Origin: Muricea muricata
Lineage: Eukaryota; Cnidaria; Anthozoa; Malacalcyonacea; Plexauridae
DNA length: 64,000 nucleotides
Reading direction: 5' to 3'
NCBI GenBank assembly: GCA_963855995.1
Contig: OY979719.1
Coordinates: 5,084,001 to 5,148,000 of the forward strand
Shown here: positions 26,963 through 38,958 of the stretch, one piece after another
How positions within the stretch are numbered: position 1 is the first letter of the stretch
Layout of the letters: every line of letters begins with the position of its first letter
Position numbers and translations under genes: made by a program
The notes under the pieces: model-generated
Databases searched by the model: none
What the model was told of the DNA's origin: nothing
The model's input: only the letters and a program-made list of their open reading frames with translations

Positions 26963-29900
26963 CTATTCTGTACAGATGTTGTTTAGTTCTGTGACTTTGA
27001 GTTTTGGTAAAGCGAAAGATGTTTTCAAAACAGGTCGCTTTACTTTCCCCAGTTGTTTCGAGTATCTAACCATTGCTCCATAGAAACCGTACTCGGCCAT
27101 GCGCGAACTGCTACCCCAAACCTTTTCCGTTTTTCTCCATTTCGCCCTGCGATTTTGGAACCACACCTGGGAAATAAAGAAGAAAAACTGCAAGTGAGAC
27201 AAAATCTTTCTGACAAAGAATCACACTTGGAAAAAGTAAACTGCAATGGACCTTTAACCTTTTAGACGAAATTTGAAAAAAATTGAAATAGGAAAAAATA
27301 TTACCAAAGCTTGAAAGAGTATCCTAAACTTAGTAAAATTGCAAAGTTTGGTTGTAAAATGTTGTAAACTATGGAAAATATAGCCTTGCGAAGTTGGCAA
27401 ATTTTGTGTAGTTTTGTGTTATCCGTGAGAAATGATTACAAGGGGATCAACTGGGCATTATTTTCCACCCGTAATACAAATGTATAGAAAATTTGCCAAA
27501 TTCGCAAGGCTATATTTTCCGTATTTTAGAACGTTTCACAACCAAACCGTGCTATTTTACTAAATTTAGGATGCTCTTTGAAAAGGGGGTAATATTTTTG
27601 CCCGTTTCGATTTTTTTAAATCTAAAAGGTTAGAGGTCCATCGAGGCTTGGGGTTGTTAGGGCCTGTTTACATGAAGCCATTGAAGGTAGGATAGCCCTA
27701 GTAGAAAGGTTACCCTAGAAAACGGGTCAGAAAAAAGCGAGCATTTACATGAGATAAGGCGACCTTACTGTTAGGGCTATGTTGTCTGGTAGGGTGACGC
27801 TATCGTAACGTGGCCGTTCAGCAGTTTTGAAAAAAATGGCATTGACAGACGATGTTCTGGTGGTATGCTGTATGATACAACTAAATCTGGTTGATTTAGT
27901 TGTTTCTGATTTCAGTGTTGTGACCATCCAGTTTGACATTCACTGAAGGCGGATAACTTGATCTGCTTGATAGGGTAACCCTACTTGATGCGTTAACATG
28001 GCTTATGTGAACAAAAAGATAGCCCTACTCCCAGGGTAACCCTATCTGTTTGATAGGATAACCCCACCGCTAGGCCAGACTGCATTCTAAGCACTCAATG
28101 CCGAAGATCTTCAGCGTGGATTAAGCAAAACACAATGGCAAATATAGTAAATATTGGCGTATCTTCGGCGTGGAATTTATATGGAATGCACCCAGGCCGC
28201 TAGGGTAACCTTAGCGCGCGTATGTAAACGCTTCCTAGTAGAGTAACTTGCTTGCTAGGGTCACCCTACCTCTATGTAAGCAGGCCCTAAATTTGAGTTT
28301 ATATGCACATCATGCAAGCTGAAAAACGTATGCCAGTCACCTGGCCAAGGCAGGAATCGAATCTGCGACAGTACGACTTTTGAAATGCTAATGCTCTGGC
28401 ATCTACGCGGTCAGGTCGGTTCAAGTATATAAAATCTTTCGTGGTTGTTTCGAACGTAATCTTGAATGCAAATCATAATTTTTAATCATCTCACATCCAG
28501 TAACATCTGAGTACATTTAACAGCAATTAAGGCGAAATCATAAAAATAACAAATTTTACGCTACCTTAAAATTTTAAAGTGCATCTATTATCCGATACCT
28601 AAATAGTCCGAACTAAACCGTAATTTCTGGTTCGACGTCAATCTATACTGATAGCCAGGCTTTGTGTGTGGTTGGTTATAACAATGAAAGACAATAGAAA
28701 AAAAGAACGAATCACAAACAATGATACTTTTGTTTCAAAAGGCCAATCACAAAGGCTGGTCACTTTAGGTTGCCGGTTGCCATTTCTTACGCTATTTGTT
28801 TATCATATCAGTTTGCCAACACCATTGACATACAACCGTAGTTTTGAAGATTTGAAAAAGGCAAATTCAGCATTCGAGAAAAATTGACCATGTCATGATG
28901 TTCCTGAAATTCTAAAAAATAATCTATCCAAACGAATTCCTTCCTTATCGGCTAACATGCATCGTCTTATATCAGATTTCATTACAATTTAATTTAAAAA
29001 CGTTGACAAGTAATTAGCCAACGCACTGTCTCGCGTGTGATGTTGAGGCATTTTGTTTCGAAGCTCTGTGTAACAATAGCCGGAAAACTTGAGGAGGAAA
29101 TGAGATTAGAAGGTGGCTTGATACGCGAAATGATTTTTTATTGTAAACTGCTTTACGGTTTAAATGAGAGAATTTAAAGCAGTTTATATCGAGCATTTCC
29201 TACCCCAGTCATACTGCACCCGTGAATATGTTGACCTATTAGAAATACCTAGGTCAATTATAGCATATATATATATAACCATATAACTAGCCAAATCGAG
29301 TTTCCTCGTACGACTTGCCTGTCAATTAAATTTGACACAAGGATTGTGAGTAAGAAAACTTTTATTTATAGTACTGCCCTCCACGACCCCTGAGCTATCA
29401 GTTTCGATAGACCCAATGACGGTCTCCTCCCAACTTCCACTTAATAATGACATCACAGTCATCGAATTACCTGAATTCTGTCTTCATCCAGGCCGATTCG
29501 CTTCGAAAGTGATTTTCTGGATTCAAGATCAACGTAGTGGTTGATCTGAAAGATTTTCTCTAACTCCTTCACTTGATTTCGTGTGTATACTGTCCTTGCT
29601 CGCCTTCCATTCTCCATCGACGAGTCATCTTTTCCACATTTCTCGACGATACAGCGCATCTTGTTCTCAGTATAGTTGGTTTCTTTTGCCTTTTGTATCA
29701 CCGAAACCGTTCTTCTATTGTTCACGTATTCTGTACGAAAAAAAAACAGGGAAAATAATCGTTCAGTATAACCACGGATATATGACATTCTCGAACTATG
29801 ACGTTGCCAGTGTAGGTTTAGTTCAGTCGAGGGCACGAGAAATAGGTTCGTCACTACCTGAAACAGAATTCGTCGTTACAAGCAAAAGCCCTTCCGTCAC

Positions 29901-31262
29901 AAAGTTAGTAAATTACCAGATTTTAGCTTGAATGCTGCTTCAAATACCGACGAGTTCTGTTCTACTGGTAGAAAATAACCTATTATCCATATCTTCGTGT
30001 GGTACAGTATGGCATTGACTCATGGTATGTAATAATAGTTTATTTGCTTGTTCTGCAAGTATATTTATTTCAATTTTGATTTATACGAAACCATCCAGTG
30101 GCACCGAATACACAAACCAATGTATCAATCAATGGGCTATAATATGAGAGCTATATAGAGCTCAGTATCTGTACCGAGTGTCGGAAATTATGACAATAAA
30201 AATTCAAAATTCGTGCTTATGAAAATGAAAACATCCATACCGACTTATTTTTAGTACTCTAATTGCAGACCTTTCACCTGAGCGAATGTTCTTTTGCCCA
30301 CTGATGTGGGAAGTTCTAATGCGCACTATATTTCTTCAAAATGTTTATTCCCATTGTGTGAATTTTCCGCATAGCCCGAGCCCTAAATATAGCCGTATTG
30401 TTTTGCTTGGAATAAAATCATTGCCTTCGAGCAAGGCTTGTCCGTCAACGGTCAACAAACAAAGCGAGTTATGAAAAATATTTTTCGATATTAATTTCGG
30501 AACAAAACAAAATAAGGACCTTGTGATCATCGTCGTGATACCACACAAATAAACCGGTGTCTATAAATCACTTTTTATGTTGAATTTTTCTAAATGCTTG
30601 TCTATAAATTGGGAAAAAAAGAGTGCCCTAAACGTTGCTCATTAACGCAAATTTAAAACACTATACCAATGTATATTTTAGAATATTCTATTTGCACCCT
30701 CGTTTTTAAACGCATTTTAACGTCTTCAAATGGTGTGAATCCCATTTCTCACCAAATAGTTGTGTGTTAAAGCATGGGTACTAACCGACATTATTGATAA
30801 ATCGCCATTATATATTATATTCTTGTATCGTATTATATACACGACTTATCGAATCAAATCTTACGTATTACATCCTCATAGGGCATTTTATTTTTTTACT
30901 TCCTTCACTAACAATTGGCTTTGCGCTTGGCAAAGGAATATATCTCTGGTTACATTAATTTGTCATTTCGCTTTAAAAGTTCATAGACAGACTAAGACAG
31001 TATGTATACACTTTCAAAACAATTCTTCCGTCATCTGCATGTAGCTATTATTATACTGAATATAGATAATGAAATACTTACCTTTGGAATCGGAGGAATA
31101 CATTTTCGTACTTTGTAGATATCGATTGGAAATCTCCGTCAGTTCACTTCCATTCTGTCGACAACAACTTGAATCGCAAAATGATTTCGGCGTGCCCTCG
31201 AATGTATCAGAAAGAATATCTCTTATTCCAAACGGCGTGCATTTGCGCGCGGGCGAATCCAT
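26963..31262 (-). CDS. CVC/Vsx-like paired-class homeobox transcription factor, three exons
   Basis: Exons: 31262-31082 (60 codons plus 1 nt), 29730-29471, 27166-26963; total 214 aa, all phases consistent. Exon 1 carries an octapeptide/eh1 repression motif, [11 protein letters not shown] (residues 8-18), as in Vsx/Chx10 proteins. The homeodomain is at about 102-161 ([12 protein letters not shown] then [12 protein letters not shown]), with Gln at homeodomain position 50 and the intron between positions 46 and 47, a site typical of paired-class genes. Directly after it comes [20 protein letters not shown], closely matching the start of the CVC domain ([20 protein letters not shown]), which identifies the Vsx/ceh-10 group known from visual and neural development. 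The CVC tail diverges after about 25 residues and the protein is much shorter than vertebrate VSX (about 360 aa). The helix 1-2 region is divergent. Intron 2 contains two MITEs and a SINE. Confidence 0.85.
27247..27640. mobile_element. Foldback element family A, copy 1 (394 bp)
   Basis: TGGACCTTTAACCTTTTAGA at the left is mirrored by TCTAAAAGGTTAGAGGTCCA at the right. Inner arms include GGAAAATATAGCCTTGCGAA against TTCGCAAGGCTATATTTTCC. The same internal phrases recur in the copy at 61791-62192, so this is a genuine family. It lies in intron 2 of the homeobox gene. No coding capacity. Confidence 0.8.
27658..28289. mobile_element. MITE with TAGGGCCTGTTTACAT ends, about 630 bp
   Basis: The left end TAGGGCCTGTTTACAT and right end ATGTAAGCAGGCCCTA are inverted copies with one mismatch. 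The flanking TTA/TAA trinucleotides would suit a PIF/Harbinger-type element, but this is not decisive. The interior repeats palindromic phrases such as AGGGTAACCCTA at 27976-27989 and 28036-28049, and related CTAGGGTAACC near 28200 and GGGTCACCCTAC near 28258. No transposase frame. Confidence 0.7.
28298..28425 (-). mobile_element. tRNA-derived SINE, copy 1 (decayed)
   Basis: On the minus strand it reads CTTGAACCGACCTGACCGCG, then a decayed A-box region, then a B-box-like GATTCGATTCC (28353-28363), then GTTTTTCAGC and a GTGCATATAAAC tail. The copy at 42540-42690 shares all these parts in the same order, which identifies the family. It directly adjoins the right end of the preceding MITE. Confidence 0.7.
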
Positions 31263-31870
31263 CTGGAGAGTACAGCGCGTTCGACTATGTCCGAATTGCT
31301 TTGCGCAAATTATGCGAAGCGTCTTTTAAGTGACTGTCAGTTCAACTGCGTGTGTCACACCCAAGATGAAGCAATTAATGGTTGCTTAAGTGGTGATCAC
31401 TCTAGAGGGCGTTCGGTTAATCGGATCTCGCTCGTTCCTTATCCGCTGTTGTCCTGTCAATCGCACTTAGTATTTCCACGGCGTTACTGGCAGCAAGCTA
31501 ATAGGATCACATGAGATTTCTTCTTCAGTCGTCAACAATGATAATAAAGTCTTAGGTGTTTGGGAGATGGCTTTAAGTAACCGGTGTGACATTCCTTGCA
31601 CGTTTGCGGGTCACATTGAGGTTAATTAAGGTTTCTTCCTTTGTAGGAAACCAAGGTTGTGGGAAGTCGGTATGGATGTTCGCGGGCAGCATGCCCGCGC
31701 GTAGGCAGTACGCAAAGAAGTGACATAGGACCGTGTTACTTGTTGATTTTGTTCTTTTCTCACGATCTACCCGGCAATTTGTTGGTCCTTCCATGAACAT
31801 ATATCTCTACTTAACAATTAGATTACGAGCTCGAGATTTCGGCTACACCGCATAGAAATCGAGAGCGAGT

Positions 31871-32065
31871 AATCAATCTAATTGTTTTAGTAGAATCAGA
31901 GCTAGGTCAAACATGGAATATTCAACAAAAAATTTGATTTTTAAGCAATTTTCTTAAAAGAAATCTCTATAGGAAGATGATTGTTTCGCTACTCGCTATC
32001 TATCGAGTAGAGTAACACGTCAAATTACAGCATTTGCAATAGTATACTAGTATGGTTCTACTAAT
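31871..32065 (+). repeat. Interspersed repeat family B, copy 1
   Basis: ATCTAATTGTTTTAGTAGAA, then TACTCGCTATCTATCGAGTA and a block containing ATAGTATACTAGTATG line up with ATCCAATTGTTTTAGTAGAA, ACTCGCGATCTATC and ATAGTATACTGCAGAG at 47738-47930, in the same order and spacing. The element type is unknown. Confidence 0.55.
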
Positions 32066-33953
32066 CATTATTAGTTAGGTTTTTGTGTTGACAAAACAAT
32101 AGCTAATGCAGTGATCAATTTGTGACGTAGTTATGCAGTTGATCAGTGCCAGAAAATTCATAAACCTTACTGTTGCGCTACCATTAGTAAACAATAAGAG
32201 CTATAAAAATAATGGTCAGAGTCTATTTGCTGCTCATGTTACTCAACACACGAGTGGTTTCAATATCTTGGTAATTTGAATTTAATCACTGCGCAAAAAA
32301 ACAGCAATTTCCTTTTGCAAATCGACAAGCCCTTTAAGCTGACAAAATCATACCCTGTGGCAGCAGCAGGTGGAGATGTTTATTTGCAAACTGAGTATGC
32401 GCGCCTTAAAATACGCGCCATAGTGACGTCTGCTAGCTTTGCAACCGTCAGTTTTTGACGTCAAATAATCAGCTATGTGTAAACACATGGCTCAAAACCG
32501 GATAAAACAGTTGAATCAATACAATGATTGTACACGTCTAAAAAGTTTAACCGTTCAAAATTCACCGAAATGATGGACGAAACGTTACAGTCTTAGACAA
32601 CGACACTAAAGTAGTACACGAAAGTGGAAAATAAGCCTTGACAATCATCCACAGATGCTCGAACGAGATAGCGTGACTCTCCAACTCTTGTTTACACATT
32701 CCAATCCCTTATTTCATCCGGCATTTGATAGTTTATTCATGTAAGGGACAAGTCCATTTCAAAATATTTATTTAGGTTTTCCTTTGGAAATTCCCATGAT
32801 TATTGCATATTAAGTATGCGATTTAACCTCGATTCCAGCGATCCGGTTAACGTGGTTAATCGTGTTAATAGTGTAGTTTGTCTGTATGATGTTTTTAATC
32901 GGTCACACAACAACGTCAGTGAGAAGCGAGTTTTTACAAAGCACTGAAGATTTCATACTTTGCATGCACAGGAAAAAGTTTTGAGCAGTTTTTGTGCCAA
33001 CATTGTTATAAAATAGCATTGCTACGTCCGGAATGCAATGTGAGTATGTTCTGAACAACCTTGAAAACAACAATGTGGGCAGCAAAACATTGTTCAATTC
33101 TGTTTTCCTCAACACTGCAATTACAAGTTGTTCATTTTTGCCGGTATAATATATGCAGTACAGCGACAAATTATTCCAACCCGTTACTTGGGGACTTTAC
33201 CCTCCGCTACCCCTCCCCCCATATTAGTTTGCAATTAAGGTAGGACAGGTTCAGTCCGACCGAATCGTATACAACTGAATAACGTTTCGACCCCTAAAAC
33301 AGTGAATGCTTGCCACGTGTGGTGGGTCTGATAAAACGTTTGCAAAGTCAGCTTGGTACATACACGGGCACGCAAAGAAGAAGTGCGCAAAACCTCAAAA
33401 CGACTTTTTTGCGGGAAAAAGCTGTTTTGCATGCGCTGCGCGCCACCCACACTGCGGTTAGTTCTTAATCTATCATAAATCCATGATATTTTTATGATTG
33501 GCTTTATCTAAAACCGACTGCCGATCCCTTGTAAAAAATTAGTGTTTTTTTCTCTCTATGTTGTTTTGTTTCAGGTGACAGAACCGCGCACAGAAAGCAT
33601 TGATTTCTCAAATCTGGTATTTCATGAATTTTCAGTCTTGCCAAATGATTAGTTACAATCGGTGAGAAATAATCTAACTATTAATCAGGATTTATTTTTG
33701 GCATTATATTTTTGACAGGTTCATGCGCCAGTTGAACATTGATATCGTGACAGCCGTGACTAAAAAAACGTAATACACTCACTCATTGACCTTTATCGAC
33801 CGTCACGCTAAGCGATCTAACCATTCTCACAATCATGTTGTATAGTCAAACAATGTTTTTACATTTCCTACCAGCCACCTCCTTGCGACATTTATTCACT
33901 GTATTACGTGTTCAGTGACAGAATTTATTTGGTCGTACAACTGAATCACAGCT

Positions 33954-34274
33954 TTATCCACCTTTATAGCTCGCTCGATTCTTTCCGTCTATAAGCCTAG
34001 GAGTTATAAGTGCTTTTTCTAGCCGCACGGCTAAATCTGGCGCTCGTTGCGTGGAGTGCTCTTGACTGATTTTAAAACTTTTCAAGACGTTTTTCAAGGA
34101 TTGTGCCAAAAAGATTTGGGGCAGAACGTTCCAGATTGTCTGTATGGATTGAGTGTAACTGCCCTTTTCCGGGATATGTAGCGAGCCAAACAAGTTAGGA
34201 AAATGCGTTATGTCGTTCAGGGTATAGGGTTCAATGAAGGGGAACACATCCCTCAAAAAATGCACCACTGTCCC
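33954..34274 (-). other. Unassigned open frame of about 106 codons
   Basis: On the minus strand an open frame runs from just after TAG (34275-34277) to a TAA near 33954, with even composition and no low-complexity sequence. It begins HYGTVVHFLRDVFPFIEPYT and later has QTIWNVLPQIFLAQSL. There is no ATG early in the frame, so if coding it would be an internal or terminal exon; an AAAAATTAG acceptor could precede it. I do not recognise the family and found no partner exon nearby. It may be chance or a fragment of a mobile element. Confidence 0.2.
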
Positions 34275-36317
34275 GTAATGCTAATTTTTCACAACGCCTC
34301 GGAAGTTCCTATCTGTGTAGCACGACCGGGACGCACGATATGCTAATTATACAAGCGCGAATGGAGGCGGAATAAATGACATTGAGCATCGCAGCAGCAA
34401 TTAAAATTCCGGAAAAAAAAGAAACTTCGAACGTTCTGGATGCATAAATATTTGAGTTTATGAGAAAGTTTTGATACGAATTTTAAATAGATAAGATTAT
34501 TTTTCTTTAAATGTTTAAGTTTTACATGTTTTATAGTTATACGTGAATTTAGTTTACATAATGCAGCAAATTTGATCACATTATATCATGTATTAGAGCA
34601 CGCGGAAATACGAATGCGTCTTTCGAAGACATGAACTTTTAACAATATGTCAATATGTTCTGTTTTGGATTACTTTAAAAACTAAAGACGTTAACGACGT
34701 TTTAGTTTATCCCTTAGGATAAAAGCTAGTCTTTGAGCGTCACAGCTAGCTATTAGTTAGTACTTAGTATACACCGAAAACTAGCTTTAAAGACAGTCCA
34801 TGTTTCTTTCAATAAGGTTTCGTATCAAAGACTTTCAAAGAAACATAGTTTCTGAGAAAAATGTTCCAATAAGTATTCGAAGAGCATTACATTTTGTCGA
34901 AATCGAAACGCAAATTACCATAATTGGCTTAGGCACGACTTGTTCTAGCTCGATCGCAGTGTCATGTCAGGGCGATAGTGTGGCTCAATCCTTTATTATT
35001 TTTTGTGCCAAACATCACTCAATCTCCTACAATGGGTGACATGTACTCAAATTGATGTTTTGCGAAGTAATCGAGTGCCTAATTTGTTATACTTGCAACA
35101 CAAAACGTCTAATTAATACGAATTCCACCTAATAATTGCCTCATGAAAGCTTCTATATTGCATTCCAATGTTGTTTGCGTTAACGATTTACAGTGGGAGT
35201 TGAGTTTAAGAGGTCAAAAGGTGACCACTTCGTGTAGCTATTTACAGAGGTATGGACAAAACAATATACAATGTAGTTGAGACCTCGCCTGATGGCTGCC
35301 CGCCCACATCTGTGTTAAATATTAACAACTCAATGAGATAAAATTCGTAACTAGACAAGATCCATTTTTTTCATTGTCGACCACAATTCGTACTGTACAA
35401 ACCCTTTGTATTTGCTTCGGCAAGTTTCAAGTCCATTCTTATAGCAAGGACTATATTCTGTAAATGGCGACGACACCCTTTTGAATTATTCAACATTTTT
35501 GAACTCCAGCTGATTAAGGAAGGCTGCATCAGTTTTTTGACCAAATGCACGTTCGTGCAAGAAGGGGAGTATCGTAATCGATTCGAAGTCTTTCTCAATT
35601 TTATTTATCTACGAGTTAACTGTACCGTTTTTTTTCAAACTTCTTTTGTAAATCAGTAAGAATTTTAGGCTTTCCCTGTTTCAATGCTTTCAACTACGAT
35701 AAACTATGAAAACAAACTTTGAGTATGGAACTTAAATCGTTCAGTATGTGAAGAATGCGTTGTACAAGAATATACACAGGAGCTATATATAAGCGTTTAG
35801 ATAAATAACGAGTTAAAACAGTTTCAATAATCTTTAAAGACTCTTAGTAACTGAAACATGTAAACGAGGGAGTGGTTGTCACGAAAGAATACGAGCTCGA
35901 CAATAGTGCATAGGAACTTGACTTCCTTTCTTGAACTGACTGTTCGTATGAAGAAATGAAAACGCCTACAATAGTTGATCAGCTTGTTTAAAAAGATACT
36001 CATTTGATATGAAGGACATTAAATGGCAAGCCAAAGTAAAGAGGAATCGAAAGACTTCAGCAGTACTTAAGTTGCAGGATGCATATTATATTTCATTACA
36101 CAAAACGTTAGTTTATGAAGGGAGAGGCATCACTTCATGCCAGCGGGGCGCCAACGAGGCAAATCCTCCAAATATTTTCTCTCCTCCCCCAGCTTTTCAG
36201 GGGCCAAAAATTTTAAGCTTACATTATGCTCGTTATAAATGATGACTAAAATCTGTATTATTTACAAATCTTGGTGTTGGTAAAAATAAAAATTATAAAT
36301 AGAAGGAACATACCACA

Positions 36318-36630
36318 AAATATGGGCTTAAACCGTGGAGATACTATAGCCCTAAATTGTGAAACAGCCTGATAAATAGTGTTAAGTCTTTGACCACTTA
36401 GGCAGCATTTAGGAAAGCGTTAGTAAATATCGAATTAGAACTTTGTAAACATCGTTCGCGATAAATTTAGATTCAAAATTTCTTACATCTGTAATGTATA
36501 TATAGCTAAATTATATATTTATCAATTAGGTAATACATAGGTGTCACACCTATAGCTGTCTATGGCCAACTGTATATAGTCCACGTTAATAAAATTTTGA
36601 ATTTGAATTGAATTTTGAAATTTGAATTTA
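36318..36630 (+). pseudogene. Relic of a non-LTR retrotransposon (LINE) 3-prime end
   Basis: In one frame it reads KYGLKPWRYYSPKL, stop, NSLINSVKSLTT, stop, AAFRKALVNIELEL. This is the usual C-terminus of a LINE reverse transcriptase ORF (a KxWNSLP... xxFKxxL pattern), with TGG changed to TGA and probably CAG to TAG. About 170 bp of UTR follow, ending AATAAAATTTTGAATTTGAA and further short TTGAATT repeats, as in many LINE tails. Sequence upstream of 36318 shows no continuing reverse transcriptase, so it is a 5-prime-truncated, decayed copy. Confidence 0.65.
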
Positions 36631-36639
36631 AGGTCATCG

Positions 36640-38958
36640 AACATCTAACTTTTCAAAATTTTATCTTCCCTTCCCCCCTCTAATTTTGGCACCGCCACCG
36701 CTACAGATAGACATTCCTTGGCCCTCCCAATCCGGTTAGAAACTAGGGCGTCCATACTCCACACAGTATACATTAGAAACCTTCGCTGACCCAGGAGTGT
36801 GTCTAGACCAGGCTGTCAACACCCATCAGTGTGAATTAGATTAACTAGGACAGGCCATGGTAAAGCAATTAAGAAATAAAACCCTTATCATAAGAATCCA
36901 CGAGCTTTGCTTCGAGTTTAATTCTGTGCAATAAGAATAATTCCGTGAGATCATCTACCCGTCTTAATTTAAATCCACAAGGCTTAATGACGTTTCCTGC
37001 ACGAAACCGTAGTAACTATTGAAATTTATTTACTATTTAATAATATACGAGAAGGAGTGTTTTATTTCTGATAAAGCACGAATTGCGAGTATTTTAAATA
37101 GCTTCAAAAACGATCCATTTTATACCCATTTTGTCAGTACGTTTGCGAAAGAATATTCAAAGTAGATATTGTATAAGCCGAGAAGATCGAGGCAAAACTT
37201 TTGCAGAAATACACGTGTGCTTTTATCACATATAGAAACACTGCCACGGTTGTCATTTCCCTTGAGTTCTGCTCATGATGAGTATCATGAGTTATTAATG
37301 AGTTTTTAAACAATATGTAGGAAACTGAAACAAAACTGCCCTGGGACCAAAGACCACCACGATTTCAAGTAAATGAACTGAATGGGGCCGCGTGGTTGTA
37401 CGAAAAGTGCAGCAAAACCAAGCGTACAAGAACCTAATTTTTTCAAGTTATTTTTTCAAATTTTTTCAAGTATGTTCTGAGACAAATCTATGGCGAGCAA
37501 AACTTAATTTTAGTCTCTTGGGTGGTGAATTTTTCAAATTAACAGTTGCAGGAAGGCATAAAAAGCAATGACAGCAAGCACCTGGGGTATATATAATGCT
37601 CAATCTAAACGGAACCTAATCTAGTTATGTTAATAAAATCTTACGAGGTTTGGTTTAGTTATTTTTCTTTTCGACTTAACACATTCTGATCCATTTTTTC
37701 GGCCATCTAATACGCTCTTAAAACGCGCCACCTACACGAGGGAATATTCCGTAGCAGATCGAGTAAAATCGACAGTGCATGGTAGCAAGGTGACAGGATA
37801 AATAGATTACAGAAATAACTCAGTTTGCTTTGCTTTTATAGGAATTAAAACGTTACACGTGATCTTCTGGTAGATGTGTGTGATTATGCCACCCATGAGC
37901 TGGATATAGTTTAGTACAGTAATATTGGCTTTGATGTACTCTGCATTCGGATGTTTACAAGCCGTCTTCCTTCAAAATGTAATTTATACGGAATAGTGCC
38001 AAAACGTTTACGAAAAGCTTCATTTTCCAATTCAAATGTAGCCATTCGGGATGCTAAAAACATGTTGCTTGTTCAGGGGTTTAATGAAAAAAAGTTCGCA
38101 AGCAAAATATGCAGCAAATGTGATTATTTGAAAGTTTCACAAAGGATTTCCCACCATTGATAGATTTCGCAGTGCGGTCGTTCTTAGCTAAGCTCCGGTG
38201 TTGTGTCCTGTGCAAGCGTTTTCTAAGTGCTTGAAACACGTTGAGATAAGCTGCGAATACTGAACTAAAGCGTAGGACGAAAGGAAATGCATATTATCAA
38301 AAGATAACGGGATGAAATTACACAGAGAGCAAAGTTTAGAGCAAATGATATCCTGTGCTAATCACAAGACTTTGAGAGCCAGCACATGCGATAATTATGT
38401 AATGTACAAGGATGTCTAGGGGGGATGGGACAATTGGCTCAGGAGGGGGGCATACAGTTTATTGCTTAAGTAATAATAGCAAATAATATATTATTATGCA
38501 TAGATGAAAATAAACCTTTACACTAACCTTGAACTAGCATATAGTGGTTTTGCAAATTCTAAAGTCATAATATTAATATATTCATGACATTAATATGTTC
38601 GTATAAGTCCAAGTACATAAAATGGCTCTACAGGCGGAGTCTATTATAGTTTTGCGGTTTTCCACTTTTAAGCCATATGTTCAGTTCAGATTTCGGTTAT
38701 AACTATTATGAATATTAATTTTGTATGTTTTGTAGTTAACTGGAAATCGTGTGGTGACAGAAAATGTCGCTAAAAGAAAATGAGTTTGCGGTTTCAGGTT
38801 AAAAATTGAAAAAATATTGCAGTTTTCAGAGATCAGTATCCCTATAACATCCCGGTCTACGTGCCAATGGCCTTATTTGGGAAAGGTGTTACATTTATTA
38901 CAATTGCAACTAGCTGTTGAATCTTCTACCCTCAAACACATCCCTGTAGTGGGTGGGA
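36640..38958. other. Gene-free stretch left of TEX30
   Basis: No exon or structured element was recognised. A 69-codon frame at 37951-38160 has no family character. TEX30 is transcribed leftward, so its 3-prime UTR lies in the right part. Confidence 0.45.

Larger units (their letters stand above)
31263..36317. other. Largely gene-free stretch upstream of the homeobox gene
   Basis: The left end should contain the homeobox promoter. One open frame without recognised similarity (33954-34274, minus) is listed separately. An interspersed repeat lies at 31871-32065. No other exon or RNA gene was recognised. Confidence 0.45.

Noticed and set aside
27970-28265. Repeated TAGGG phrases as an interstitial telomere
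   Set aside because: The phrases are palindromic AGGGTAACCCTA inside a MITE, not tandem TTAGGG.
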